DNA of 64,000 nt, taken from assembly GCF_003060865.1 (NCBI RefSeq), contig NZ_CP028918.1:256001-320000 (forward strand), read 5' to 3'. The position numbers were made by a program, and so were the translations under genes. The stretch comes from Gemmobacter aquarius (GTDB lineage Bacteria; Pseudomonadota; Alphaproteobacteria; Rhodobacterales; Rhodobacteraceae). This document shows positions 9,437-18,163 of the stretch, piece after piece. Position 1 is the first letter of the stretch, and each line of letters begins with the position of its first letter. Under the pieces are notes generated by a model, which did no database searches, was not told the DNA's origin, and saw nothing but the letters and a program-made list of their open reading frames with translations.

Positions 9437-10516
9437 TCAACTGGCCCAGTCGGCGCTTTGCATTTCGCGCAGGCGCGAGGCGGTGCGTTCGAATTCGAAG
9501 GCGCCTGTGCCTTCGAGGTAGAGCCGTTCGGGCGTGTCGGCCGCCGAGCAGATCAGCCTGACTTTGGCCTCGTACAAGGTGTCGATCAGGGTGACGAAAC
9601 GTTTCGCCTCGTTGTAGTTCGAGGCGGAGAGGCGGGGAATGTCTTCGAGGATCAGCACGCGGATGGCCGAAGCGATGGCGAGGTAATCGCCGGGGCCGAG
9701 GGGGCGGGCGCAGAGATCCCAGAAACTGGCGCGGCCCACGCCGTTTGCAAAGCGCGGCACGGTGACGCTGCGACCGTTGACCGGGAGGGCGAGGGGTTCG
9801 CCCTTGGCATTGCCGGTGAGGTCGGTCCAGATTGCATCGATCTGGGCGGTGACGCGGCCTGCGGGGTGGAAATAGACCTGCTGGCCGGTCAGGCGGTGCT
9901 GGCGGTAGTCGGTCGGGCTGACCAGTTCGCGCACCGTGAAGCGGGTTTCGAGCAGCGCGATGAAGGGCAGGAAGAGCGCGCGGTTCAGGCCGTTCTTGTA
10001 CAGGTCTTTTGGCGGGCGGTTCGAGGTGGTGACGATGACCACCCCTGCGCCCAGCAGTTTTTCGAACAGGCGGCCCACGACCATGGCATCGGTGATGTCG
10101 GTGATCTGCATCTCGTCAAAGGCGAGAAGGCGGGTGTCTGCGATGATCGCCTGAGCCACGGGGGCGAGCGGGTCGTCGGTGCCTGTCTTGCGGGCTTCGT
10201 GCATGCCTTTGTGGACCGACTGCATGAAGGCATGGAAGTGGACGCGGCGTTTGGCGGTTATGTCGACGCTTTCGGTGAAGAGGTCCATGACCATCGACTT
10301 GCCGCGCCCCACGCCACCCCAGAGGTACAGGCCGGGGGGAGGTGTGACCGGTTTGGCGAAAAGGCCTGCGAACAGCCCGACGCGGCGGGTGGCATTGGCT
10401 TCGAGCCATGCGCGCAGTGATTCGAGATCTGCGAGGACGGCGGCCTGCGCGGGGTCGGCGCGGAGCAATCCTGCGCTGACGCGTGCATCGTAAAGCTCTG
10501 TCAAGGTTTGGCGCAT
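9437..10516 (-). CDS. zapE: Cell division protein ZapE / AFG1-like ATPase
   Basis: A 359-residue P-loop ATPase of the AFG1/ZapE family, linked to FtsZ ring regulation in bacteria and to inner-membrane protein turnover in mitochondria. Walker A is GLYLWGGVGRGKSMVMDLF (about 60-78), followed by VHFHAFM and Walker B LLAFDEMQITD (about 130). A sensor-1 type VTTSNRPP and the conserved FWDLCARPLG and SASNYNEAKRFVTLID stretches follow. Length and motif order are normal. It is transcribed alone. Confidence 0.92.
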   Translation of the reverse strand: MRQTLTELYDARVSAGLLRADPAQAAVLADLESLRAWLEANATRRVGLFAGLFAKPVTPPPGLYLWGGVGRGKSMVMDLFTESVDITAKRRVHFHAFMQSVHKGMHEARKTGTDDPLAPVAQAIIADTRLLAFDEMQITDITDAMVVGRLFEKLLGAGVVIVTTSNRPPKDLYKNGLNRALFLPFIALLETRFTVRELVSPTDYRQHRLTGQQVYFHPAGRVTAQIDAIWTDLTGNAKGEPLALPVNGRSVTVPRFANGVGRASFWDLCARPLGPGDYLAIASAIRVLILEDIPRLSASNYNEAKRFVTLIDTLYEAKVRLICSAADTPERLYLEGTGAFEFERTASRLREMQSADWAS

Positions 10517-10642
10517 AGCCTTGAGTACTCAATACCGGCGCCCGAGTGAAGCGGATGACGCATGCCTTTGCCTGTGAGCGATGCTTTTGGCTGGGTCTTG
10601 CAACCGTCTGGCGCCTGAAACGAAGGGGAAAGAGGGGTTAGA

Positions 10643-10846
10643 ATGGCAGCCTTATCCGAGGACATGACCGTGTATCCGATCGCCAATGGCTTGCCAAATA
10701 ACCGCCGGTTGAAAGTGCTTGGGCGCGCCTATGCCGCGCCGGGCGATGCTCCGCCCGTGATATGGCGCGGTGGCTGGTGGGTGGCCCCTGCGGCCGCGGC
10801 GGGGGCGGCGGTCTGCCTTGTGCAGATTCTGTCGGTCTTCGTTTAG
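10643..10846 (+). CDS. Small single-helix membrane protein, unknown
   Basis: A 67-residue open frame with a good purine-rich ribosome site (AAAGAGGGG about eight bases before the ATG). It has a soluble N-terminal half and one hydrophobic helix at the C-terminus (WWVAPAAAAGAAVCLVQIL). No family was recognised. It is divergent from zapE and 64 bases upstream of the next gene. Confidence 0.5.
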   Translation: MAALSEDMTVYPIANGLPNNRRLKVLGRAYAAPGDAPPVIWRGGWWVAPAAAAGAAVCLVQILSVFV

Positions 10847-10910
10847 GCGGCGGCTAAAGCGCGATCGGGTTCTGCCGTTCTGGTCTGACGAAGCAGAGGA
10901 GTGACCGGAT

Positions 10911-12140
10911 ATGGCAGTGGCGCAGTTCTACGGGGCGAAGGCCGAGGCGGCCGATGCCGCCGGACAGGGGCAACGCATCGTCGCCCTGTCGGATTTCGGC
11001 GCGGTTGCCGATCTGGCGCGGGCGATTTCGGGTGCGGGCGGGGCCTGTATCCGGGTTGGCGAAGGCGCTGCGGTGCGGATCGCGTTCTATCCGGCGCGCG
11101 AAGGTGTGACCGACTTGCCCGCCGCGTTGTTGCGGGGCGAAAAGGCTGTGGATGTCGCGCAGGAGCCGGGCGTTGCGGGATTGCCGGGGGTGCAGTTCTG
11201 GGCCGGGTTTCCGCTGCGGGCGCCCTCGGGGGTGGTGCTGGGGCTGTTGGGCGTGATGGATGACGCGCCGCTTGCGCTGTCGCAAGGGGTAATCGGGCAA
11301 TTGCAGGGGCTGGCCGATGTGCTGGCGCGGCAGGTCTTGCTGGCCGAGGCGGCGGTGGCCGTGCTGGCGCGGCGCAGTTTGCAGCTGATCGAGGACGTGT
11401 CCGAGGTCGATGACAGCGCGGCATCGCCGGTGCTGCGCGGGCTGTTGCGCTTTGCCTGCGGCGAGACGCCCAACAGCACCGAAGCGATGGCGCTGCGGAT
11501 CGCGGGGTTGGCCGAGGCCAAGGCTGGCAAGCTGGTGCTGACCGCGGTGGCCGAAGGGATATTGGCGCAGCAGGGTTTCGACCGTGGCGTGACCGAGGCC
11601 GAGCTACCCGAGGCGGTATCGGCCGCCGTGGTGCGGCCCGGCGACGACTTTTCACCGATGGCGCGGTTGCGGATCGGCGAGCAAAGCTATGACATGGCGC
11701 GGTCCGAGGCGATCGAGGCCTTGGCGTTTCGGGTGACCGGGACCGATGCGGCGTGGCAGGTGTTGGAAAACGGACTGGAAGAGGGTTGGCCCGAGATCAT
11801 CGCCGAGGTGCTGCGTAAGACGCGGGACGTGGTGATGGACTATGTGCGGATGCATATGATCCACGAGCGCGACGTGACGCTGCCCGAGGGGCAGTATCGC
11901 TATGACCTTTACGGGATGAGCTGGACCCTGCGCGGAACGCCGGACCATGCCGAGGTTTCGGTGAATGGTGGCAGTTGGCTGGCCTTTGATGCGTCGGGCG
12001 TGTCGTGGGACCAGCCGCGCGATTTGTCGGCGCGGGCGGCGATTGCCGGATATCCCGACATCGGCGACCGGATCGGGGCGGATGTGCATGAATGGTGCAA
12101 GCGCATCGCCGCCGGTTCGGAAGTGACGCCAATCTTCTAA
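10911..12140 (+). CDS. Protein of unknown function with GAF-like N-terminus
   Basis: A 409-residue protein preceded by the ribosome site AGAGGAG (about 10895-10901). The first 150 residues resemble a GAF domain: LSDFGAVADLARAISG, a hydrophobic core, then GFPLRAPSGVVLGLLGVMDD, a typical closing GAF strand. The middle is helical. The C-terminal third is soluble and shows no motif I recognise (AEVLRKTRDVVMDYVRMH, HAEVSVNGGSWLAFDASG). There is no histidine kinase, GGDEF or HTH domain, so it is not an obvious signalling enzyme. Its stop codon overlaps the stop of the convergent di-haem gene. Confidence 0.6.
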   Translation: MAVAQFYGAKAEAADAAGQGQRIVALSDFGAVADLARAISGAGGACIRVGEGAAVRIAFYPAREGVTDLPAALLRGEKAVDVAQEPGVAGLPGVQFWAGFPLRAPSGVVLGLLGVMDDAPLALSQGVIGQLQGLADVLARQVLLAEAAVAVLARRSLQLIEDVSEVDDSAASPVLRGLLRFACGETPNSTEAMALRIAGLAEAKAGKLVLTAVAEGILAQQGFDRGVTEAELPEAVSAAVVRPGDDFSPMARLRIGEQSYDMARSEAIEALAFRVTGTDAAWQVLENGLEEGWPEIIAEVLRKTRDVVMDYVRMHMIHERDVTLPEGQYRYDLYGMSWTLRGTPDHAEVSVNGGSWLAFDASGVSWDQPRDLSARAAIAGYPDIGDRIGADVHEWCKRIAAGSEVTPIF

Positions 12141-13669
12141 AGGCTGTCGAGGAAAGCGATCAGCGCGTTGCGGTCTGCCTGTGGCAGGGCGATGACGCGG
12201 TCGCGGGCGGGGGCGGCTTCGCCCCCGTGCCAGAGGACAGCTTCAAGCAGGGTGCGGGCGCGACCGTCGTGCAGATAGCTTTCGACGCCCGTGACCTGTT
12301 CGGTCAGCCCGATGCCCCAGAGCGGCGGGGTTTTCCATTCGGTTCCCGTTGCGCTTCCTGTGGCGCTTCCTGTGGCGCGGTCTTCGGGGCGGTCTTCGGG
12401 GCGGTGGTCGGCGAGGCCTTCGCCCATGTCATGCAGCAGCAGGTCGGTATAGGGCCATATGAGCTGGAAGCTTTGCTCGGGTTGGCCGGTCAGGCGGGCG
12501 GTGACATGTTTGGGAGTGTGGCAGCCGGTGCAGCCGGTTTCGAAAAACACCCGTTTGCCGTGCAGGACGGTGGGATCGCCCGCGTCCGGGCGGTTCGGCA
12601 CGGCGAGGTTTCGGGCGTAGAAGCTGACGAGTGCAAGGCTTTGGTCGGACACCTCGAACCCGTCGCGTGCGTTTGGTTCCTGCCCCGTGGCGGCGGTTTT
12701 GCAACCCGTCTGGGTGGCGGTGCAATCGCCCCACGGGTCGGGGTGCTGCTGCGTCGACAGGCCCATGTCGCCTGAAAAGGCTGCGGCGGATTGGGCTGTG
12801 ATGCTTGGGGTGCCGCCCTTGAGGCCGAAACGGCCCAAGGCTGCGCCGGTGGCGGTGGGGATGCGTGCAGCGCGGCCAGAGATGCCGTCACGGTTGGCAT
12901 CAAAGGGGTCTTCGGCTGACAGGATTTCAGCGGCGGGTATCGCTTCGAGCAGGCCGAGGCCGATCATCTGCGGGGCAACGCGGGGCGAGATCATCAGCGC
13001 GGGGTCGGGTTGGCCGTAGGCGGGGTCGCCAATCAGGAAGGTGGGCTTTCGCAGCGTGACGGTGATGCCGTCGGCGAGGGTCACGGGGACGTTCTTGTAA
13101 AACAGGTCGATGCGGCCTTCGGCCCTTTGGCCTGCGGTGGCATGGTCTTGCAGTTGCGCGCCAAGGGTCGGGTCGGGTTTCGTGGCGTTCCAGCCGGCGA
13201 TGGCTTCGGGACCGGTGTTTGCGGGAAGCGACAGGCGCAGGATCATCGACACGGTGCCGTCGGTTGCCGTTTCGGGGGCATGGCCGCGCCCGTCTTTTAT
13301 GTGGCAATCCTGACAGGCGCGGGCGTTGAACAGCGGACCGAGACCGTCGGAGGCCTTGGCCGAGGAAGGGGCTGCGACCCATGCCTTTGTAAAAAGCGCA
13401 TTGCCGAGTTGGAAATCCATTTGCCGGTCGAAGGGCATGTTGGCGGAAGGCTGGCTGAAGGCATCGGCTGTTGCGCTGCGGCGGGTGGTGGCGGCGCCTG
13501 CGGGCAGGGATTCAAAGGGTTCGGCCTTGGTGAAATCGGTGGTCGGCTGCACGACCGTTGCGATCCGCGACTGTTCTTCGGCAGTGCGGGCGAGGGCGTT
13601 CGGAAGCGGATCGTCGAGAGCGAGGGCGGGATGGGCGAGCGCGATCAGCAGGGCGGCGGAGCGGATCAT
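12137..13669 (-). CDS. Di-haem c-type oxidoreductase (DUF1111)
   Basis: A 510-residue periplasmic protein with a signal peptide (cleavage near ALA-LDD). It has two CxxCH haem c sites: CQDCH (about 117) in a MauG/peroxidase-like N-terminal half and CTGCH (about 380). It fits the DUF1111 di-haem thiol-oxidoreductase family, which travels with imelysins in iron-related operons. Its ATG overlaps the imelysin stop by four bases, so translation is probably coupled. A low-complexity insert (RPED twice, ATGS-like units three times) near residues 417-440 arises from tandem DNA repeats at 12350-12412. Confidence 0.88.
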   Translation of the reverse strand: MIRSAALLIALAHPALALDDPLPNALARTAEEQSRIATVVQPTTDFTKAEPFESLPAGAATTRRSATADAFSQPSANMPFDRQMDFQLGNALFTKAWVAAPSSAKASDGLGPLFNARACQDCHIKDGRGHAPETATDGTVSMILRLSLPANTGPEAIAGWNATKPDPTLGAQLQDHATAGQRAEGRIDLFYKNVPVTLADGITVTLRKPTFLIGDPAYGQPDPALMISPRVAPQMIGLGLLEAIPAAEILSAEDPFDANRDGISGRAARIPTATGAALGRFGLKGGTPSITAQSAAAFSGDMGLSTQQHPDPWGDCTATQTGCKTAATGQEPNARDGFEVSDQSLALVSFYARNLAVPNRPDAGDPTVLHGKRVFFETGCTGCHTPKHVTARLTGQPEQSFQLIWPYTDLLLHDMGEGLADHRPEDRPEDRATGSATGSATGTEWKTPPLWGIGLTEQVTGVESYLHDGRARTLLEAVLWHGGEAAPARDRVIALPQADRNALIAFLDSL

Positions 13670-14928
13670 TGGAAGACGGCTTCCGGTGCGTCGAGGCTGT
13701 CGGAGCCTTCGAAGGTGACGGGTGACAGGCCGAGGGTGGCGACCGCCCCGGTGACGCTGGTGGTCTGGGCCACGAGGGCGTTGACGGCGGTGGTGATCAG
13801 GGCGGCGCCGGTGGTGTTGTCGGTGGTGTTGTCGGTGGTGTTGTCGGGGGCGAGCATCTGGTCATAGGCCGTGCCGTTCTGCGCGGCGGTCTGTATGGCG
13901 GTCAGGGCTGCGACCGAGGCGTCGAGTTCGGCGCGCAGGCGGGTGTCGAGGCCTGCGTCTTTGGCGGCGACGAGGTCGGAGAGCGAGGGGCCTGCCAGCG
14001 TGCTGCCATCGGGGCGGGTGTAGCGGCCAAGGTAGACGTTGCGGATGCCGATGCCGTTGTAAAGGTGGCTGGTGGGGGTGGTGTCGGAAAAGCAGTCCTG
14101 TTCTTCCTCGGGGTCGTTCAGCATGAGGCCGAGTTTCATCCGTTCGCCGGCGAGTTCGCCGTAGCCGAGGCTGCCCATGCCGGTGAGCATGGCCGCGAGT
14201 GCGGCTTCGGGGTCGGCGGTCAGGCGGGTGCGGGCGGGGCCGCTGGCGGACCATGCGGCGGTCATTTCGGCAAGGTCGGAGACGAGAAGGCTTGTCGCGG
14301 CGGCAAGATAGGCGGCGCGGCGGTCGCAATTGCCGTTGGTGCAGGCGGCGGTTTGCAGGAAATCGGTATGGGGCCGGTCGCCCGCGCCGGGGGCGGTGCC
14401 GTTCAGGTCCTGGCCCCAGAGCAGGAATTCGATCGCGTGATAGCCCGAGGCGACGTTCGCCTCGTGTCCGTCTGCTTCGTGCAGGGTGCGGATCAGGGCG
14501 GGGGTGATGGTGGTGCCGTCTATGGCGCGGCCCGACAGGGTAAAGCGCGGGGTGCCGACGACGTTCAGCGTGGCGAGGGGGTTTGTGGCGTCGGGCGCGG
14601 CGGCCACGTAGTCGATCAGCCCTTCGTCGAGCGGCCATGCGTTGACGCGGCCTTCCCATGCGTCGACGGCGGGGTTGCCGAAGCGGAACACCTCGGTCTG
14701 GCTATAGGGGATGCGGGCGAGCGCCCATGCGGTGCGGGCGGCTTGCAGCGTTTCGGGCGAGGGCCCGGCGATCAGGGCTGCGACGGCAGAGTCCAGCGAT
14801 TCTGCGGTGGTCAGGCTGTCGGTGTAGGCGGCTTCGGCAAGGTCGGCATAGGTGGCCGCAACGGTTGCCGGTTCTGCGGCATGGGCGGCGGCGGGCAGCA
14901 GGAACAGCAGGGCAAGAAGGGGGCGCAT
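13666..14928 (-). CDS. Imelysin-family periplasmic protein
   Basis: A 420-residue protein with a signal peptide (MRPLLALLFLLPAAAHA) and the imelysin metal-site motif GYHAIEFLLWGQDL (GxHxxE type, near residue 165), plus PYSQTEVFRFG. Imelysins (IrpA/EfeO relatives) are iron-regulated periplasmic proteins. The start at 14928 gives a clean signal peptide; the in-frame extension upstream crosses a repeat element. The gene opens an operon with the di-haem protein, whereas many relatives carry a second imelysin and a DUF1513 gene as well. Three 12-base repeats at 13811-13849 encode a TDNT run that may vary in number. Confidence 0.9.
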   Translation of the reverse strand: MRPLLALLFLLPAAAHAAEPATVAATYADLAEAAYTDSLTTAESLDSAVAALIAGPSPETLQAARTAWALARIPYSQTEVFRFGNPAVDAWEGRVNAWPLDEGLIDYVAAAPDATNPLATLNVVGTPRFTLSGRAIDGTTITPALIRTLHEADGHEANVASGYHAIEFLLWGQDLNGTAPGAGDRPHTDFLQTAACTNGNCDRRAAYLAAATSLLVSDLAEMTAAWSASGPARTRLTADPEAALAAMLTGMGSLGYGELAGERMKLGLMLNDPEEEQDCFSDTTPTSHLYNGIGIRNVYLGRYTRPDGSTLAGPSLSDLVAAKDAGLDTRLRAELDASVAALTAIQTAAQNGTAYDQMLAPDNTTDNTTDNTTGAALITTAVNALVAQTTSVTGAVATLGLSPVTFEGSDSLDAPEAVFQ

Positions 14929-14957
14929 GGCGGACCTTTGGTGGCTGTGGCGGGCTG

Positions 14958-14984
14958 TGACTGTATTTCCGACAAAAACAGTCA
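14958..14984 (-). promoter_or_regulatory. Palindromic operator candidate of the imelysin operon
   Basis: Perfect 7-base arms TGACTGT and ACAGTCA are separated by 13 bases, 30 bases upstream of the imelysin start codon. Imelysin operons are usually iron-controlled and this is where a repressor site would lie. The identity of the regulator (Irr, RirA, Fur or IscR type) cannot be settled from this site alone. Confidence 0.45.
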
Positions 14985-15008
14985 GTTGTAAAGCGGGGTC
15001 GAAAGAAA

Positions 15009-15157
15009 GGGGCTTTCCGCCCCTCTTGGCCTTTGGCCAATTCACCCCGAGGATATTTGAGCGAGCATGAAATAGGGGTTGGCGTTCCGTTTCACGCTGG
15101 TTCAAGTATCCTCGGGGGAGGGCCGCTTGCGGCCCGTGGGGGGCGGAAAGCCCCCCT
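15009..15157. repeat. Large nested inverted repeat (family A)
   Basis: Outer arms GGGGCTTTCCGCCCC (from 15010) and GGGGCGGAAAGCCCC (near 15140-15155) enclose inner arms CCCCGAGGATATTTGA with GCGAGCATGAAA, and TTTCACGCTGG with TTCAAGTATCCTCGGGG. The whole is a cruciform-capable palindrome of about 150 bases, lying between the imelysin promoter and the GIY-YIG gene. Confidence 0.75.
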
Positions 15158-15179
15158 TCTGGCGCGGAGATGGGTGCAG

Positions 15180-15482
15180 GTGGGGCAAGGGGAGGCAGGG
15201 CCGGAAGACGTGCTGCCGGTTCAGGCGGGGTTCGTCTATGTCATCGGCTGTGCGGATGCGCGGGGCTATGTGACCTATGTCGGCTGGACGGTCGATCTGG
15301 ACCGCCGTCTGGCGAGGCACAATGCGGGGACCGGGGCCAAGAGCACGCGGGGGCGGGTCTGGTCTTTGCTTTATGCCGAGCGGTTGGGCGACCGCCGCGC
15401 GGCGATGAGCCGGGAATGGAATCTCAAGCGCGACCGCGCCTTGCGTCGCAGGCTGGCGCTGGCGGCGCAGGGGTTGGGATGA
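15180..15482 (+). CDS. GIY-YIG domain protein (UPF0213-like)
   Basis: A protein of about 100 residues containing a compact GIY-YIG nuclease-like domain: FVYVIGCADARGYVTYVGW (the two tyrosine motifs), then DLDRRLARHNAGTGAKSTRGR with the conserved Arg and Asn-Gly, and SREWNLKRDRALRR. Such short stand-alone proteins are common; whether they cut DNA is unclear. The start is uncertain: GTG codons at 15174, 15180 and 15210 are all possible. I chose 15180, ten bases after GGAG at 15166-15169. Upstream sequence belongs to the repeat. Confidence 0.75.
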   Translation: MGQGEAGPEDVLPVQAGFVYVIGCADARGYVTYVGWTVDLDRRLARHNAGTGAKSTRGRVWSLLYAERLGDRRAAMSREWNLKRDRALRRRLALAAQGLG

Positions 15483-15498
15483 CGGTTGTGGCGGCTGG

Positions 15499-15532
15499 GC
15501 AGTTGTGGTGGCGAGGCAGTTGTGGTGGCGAG
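15499..15532 (+). repeat. Two tandem 17-base repeats
   Basis: GCAGTTGTGGTGGCGAG occurs twice back to back (15499-15515, 15516-15532) between the GIY-YIG gene and the sulfotransferase-like gene. An AT-rich stretch just after it (about 15546-15567) may hold the promoter of the next gene. Confidence 0.7.
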
Positions 15533-15578
15533 GCGGGCCGGATACCGTTAATTCTATTTAATTACATCCGGACCGGAC

Positions 15579-16382
15579 ATGCCCAGTCAATCCTTCGTAG
15601 ACGCTCAGGTTCTGGTCGTCGAATTTCCGGCCGCGGGAGTGATGCATGTCGCGCCGTCGAAGGTCGGCTCGACGTCGATCATGCAGGCTTACGGGCAAAT
15701 GGCCGGTCTGGATATACGCGACGGTTCGGTGCGTAACGATCTGCGGCGCGACGCGCGCAGCGGACGCAGCGCGGCGGCGGGGCTTTCCATGCGCTATGTG
15801 GCGGCGGACGAATTGCCCGATCTGGTGGCGGCGCGACCGGGGTGGCGGGTTTTGGCGAATGTGCGGTGCCCCTATGACCGCGCGGTTTCGAACTGGCACA
15901 GCAAGCTCAACCGCTATGCGCGGCGTTATGATCCTTGGGTCTATTACCGGGGCAAGCTGGGGCAATTGTTCGAGGGGCCGAAGGCCTGGCCGCATATCGA
16001 GCGGGCCAACGCGCATATGCAGCGGCACATTCCGTTCCGGTCGATGGTGGCGGGGCTGGCGCAGAACGGCGTGTCCTTCGACCGGCATTTCGAGCAGCAG
16101 GCGCTGCTTTTGGCACTGGACCGTGTGCGCTATGACCATGTGTTCCGGCTGGAGCGGTTCGGCACCGATTTTCCGGCGGTGTTGGCCGGTCTGGGGATCG
16201 GGGCGGAATTTACCGGCCGGTTGAGCATCGTTCCGCACAGCAACCGGACGGCAGCAAGCAGGCCGGGTGCCGGCTTGCTGGATGCCGGGACGATCGCCTT
16301 GATCGATCGGGCCTATCCGCAGGACAAGGCGCTGCTGGGCTACAGTGACCCGATTTCCGGAAGGGTGGCCCGTTGGGGTTGA
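15579..16382 (+). CDS. Sulfotransferase-like protein
   Basis: A 267-residue protein resembling the carbohydrate sulfotransferase (Sulfotransfer_2) group. HVAPSKVGSTSIMQAY near residue 25 resembles the 5'-phosphosulfate loop that binds PAPS, and ANVRCPYDRAVSNWHS near 106 fits the 3'-phosphate loop. The rest is poorly conserved. It would transfer sulfate to a surface glycan or small molecule, but no acceptor is suggested by the neighbours. It stands alone after a short AT-rich region that contrasts with the GC-rich surroundings, so recent acquisition is possible. Confidence 0.7.
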   Translation: MPSQSFVDAQVLVVEFPAAGVMHVAPSKVGSTSIMQAYGQMAGLDIRDGSVRNDLRRDARSGRSAAAGLSMRYVAADELPDLVAARPGWRVLANVRCPYDRAVSNWHSKLNRYARRYDPWVYYRGKLGQLFEGPKAWPHIERANAHMQRHIPFRSMVAGLAQNGVSFDRHFEQQALLLALDRVRYDHVFRLERFGTDFPAVLAGLGIGAEFTGRLSIVPHSNRTAASRPGAGLLDAGTIALIDRAYPQDKALLGYSDPISGRVARWG

Positions 16383-16401
16383 CTTCTGCGCGGGGGGCGC
16401 G

Positions 16402-17121
16402 TCAGTCGTCGCCCTCCATTTCCTTGATCGCCTCGCGCAGGCGGCCGACGGCGGCTTTCTTGATCTGGCTGACGCGACCCGTGGTGACGCCGAGGATTTC
16501 GGCGATTTCGTAGACGTTCAGTTCTTCGACGAAATAGAGTTGCAGCACCATTGCCTCGCGTTCGGGCAGTTGGCCAAGGGCGCGGCGCAACATCTGGCGC
16601 ATCTGGTCGGCCTGAAGCTGGTCTTCGACGGTGCGGTGGCCATCGGAAAAGAGCATCGAGTGGTCCGAGTAGACCTCGTCCAGCGACTTGATCGAACTTG
16701 CGCCGAATTGGGTTTCCCAATCTTCCAGTTCCGACACGGTAATGCCCATTTCGGCGGCGATTTCGTGCTTTTCCGGGGCACGAAGCAGGTTCTGTTCGAG
16801 CTTCAGCACCGAGGCGCGCTTTTTCTGCTGCATCACGATGGTGGCGCGGCAGAGCGAGGACGAGGCGCGCAGGTAGTCGACGATGGACCCCCTGATGCGG
16901 ATCGCGGCATAGGAGGCAAAGGTTGCCCCTGCGCGGGGCGTGTAGCGCTGGGCGGCATCGACGAGGCCCATGTAGCCGACTTGCAGCATATCCTCGACCT
17001 CGGCCATGCGGCCGACGCGGCCGTGCATGTGCCAAGCGATCTTGCGGACAAGGTCCATGTGGCTGCGGACCAGCTTTTCGGGCGAGGGGCCGTCCTGTTC
17101 GGGGTACCGTTTCGCGAGCAT
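16402..17121 (-). CDS. fliA: Flagellar sigma factor sigma-28
   Basis: A 239-residue sigma-70 family factor of the FliA type: SPEKLVRSHMDLVRKIAWHMHGR opens region 1.2/2, AEVEDMLQVGYMGLVDAAQRY is region 2, and VTTGRVSQIKKAAVGRLRE is the region 4 helix-turn-helix. It directs late flagellar and chemotaxis genes. It is the last gene of flhA-flhF-fliA. The start at 17121 is the family start; the longer in-frame form only adds intergenic sequence. The anti-sigma factor gene flgM lies about 6.5 kb away in the divergent flagellar operon. Confidence 0.93.
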   Translation of the reverse strand: MLAKRYPEQDGPSPEKLVRSHMDLVRKIAWHMHGRVGRMAEVEDMLQVGYMGLVDAAQRYTPRAGATFASYAAIRIRGSIVDYLRASSSLCRATIVMQQKKRASVLKLEQNLLRAPEKHEIAAEMGITVSELEDWETQFGASSIKSLDEVYSDHSMLFSDGHRTVEDQLQADQMRQMLRRALGQLPEREAMVLQLYFVEELNVYEIAEILGVTTGRVSQIKKAAVGRLREAIKEMEGDD

Positions 17122-17176
17122 CAGGCGTGCCCTTTCGTGATGGTTACACTTGGGATGGTTTTCGGGAAGGCGGGTT

Positions 17177-18151
17177 TCATTCTGCCGCGATCCCATTTTG
17201 CGCCGCCCAGCCGCCGGACCAGTGCATCAGGTCGGCGGGGCCGGGGCGGCGGAGGCTGTCGATGATGCCGGTGCCAGCGGCGACATGCGCCAGTTTCAGG
17301 CCCGCGTTAGCGATGGCTTCGAGTTCGGGGATTTCCGGCTCCCACAGGTCAAGCCGGGTCAGGCAGACGGTGGGTTGCCACGCCGCCCAGTCGCGGCACA
17401 GGCGCGCGGTGAGGGCGGGATGGGTTCCGGCGGGGATGCACAGGATCAGCTCGGCGTCGTCGCTGTCGATCAGACGGGCGGCGAGGTCGGGCGTGTGGTC
17501 TGCGGCATCCGAGAGATCGAAGATCTCGGGGAAGGCGGGGTCGGGGTCGGTGAAGTCGAGCGCGGCCTGAATCGTCGGGCGGTCGAGGGAAAGGCCCATG
17601 AGCCGTGCCCAGCCGCGCAGGCGGTCTTCGTGCAGCAAGAGGCCCGGCGCGGGGGCGACGAGGCGGGGTTGCAGGCGGCGGTCGGCCTGCAGGATGCGGG
17701 CGGCGAGGCGGGCGGCGAGGAGCGACTTGCCGCTGCCCGGCGGGCCGAGGATGACGCTGCGGGGGGCTATGGGTTCATCGAGGCCCGGTGCGAAGAACAG
17801 GCGGCGGGCAAGGTCGGCCAAGGGGTCGCCTGCCTGCGGGCGGGCGGCGTTTCGGGCGGCGGGGCGGGATGCGGCGGGGCGGGATGCGGCGGCGCGGAAG
17901 CTGCGCTCGAAGGGCGATGCATCGCGGCTGGCACGCAGCGCGGGGCGTTCGGGGCGGGGCGGCGAAGGGTCCGCCTGCGCGGGGGCAGGGGCTTGCGCTT
18001 CGTCCGCGTCAAGCGCGTCGGCGCTGGCGCGCAGTTCGTATTGGCCGTCGATCTTGCGGGTCGACAGGATCAGCGCATCGGGACCGAGGCGGCGGAGGAT
18101 TTCCTCCATCGCCTTTTGGCTGGTCTTGGCGCGAACGGTGATTGTGGTCAT
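17177..18151 (-). CDS. flhF: FlhF-like SRP-family GTPase
   Basis: A 324-residue divergent FlhF. The N-terminus TTITVRAKTSQKAMEEILRRLGPDALILSTRKI is typical of FlhF. An Ala/Pro/Arg-rich linker (about 50-105) leads to the P-loop VILGPPGSGKSLLAARLAA (about 132), and VCLTRLD supplies the base-specificity motif. FlhF sets the site and number of polar flagella. The G-domain is poorly conserved (no clear DTAGR motif seen), which is common in this order. It starts 12 bases after flhA. Confidence 0.82.
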   Translation of the reverse strand: MTTITVRAKTSQKAMEEILRRLGPDALILSTRKIDGQYELRASADALDADEAQAPAPAQADPSPPRPERPALRASRDASPFERSFRAAASRPAASRPAARNAARPQAGDPLADLARRLFFAPGLDEPIAPRSVILGPPGSGKSLLAARLAARILQADRRLQPRLVAPAPGLLLHEDRLRGWARLMGLSLDRPTIQAALDFTDPDPAFPEIFDLSDAADHTPDLAARLIDSDDAELILCIPAGTHPALTARLCRDWAAWQPTVCLTRLDLWEPEIPELEAIANAGLKLAHVAAGTGIIDSLRRPGPADLMHWSGGWAAQNGIAAE

Positions 18152-18163
18152 GGATCAGCCCTT

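Noticed and set aside
13811..13849. CRISPR-like array
   Set aside because: The repeats are 12 bases with no spacers and lie in frame inside the imelysin gene.
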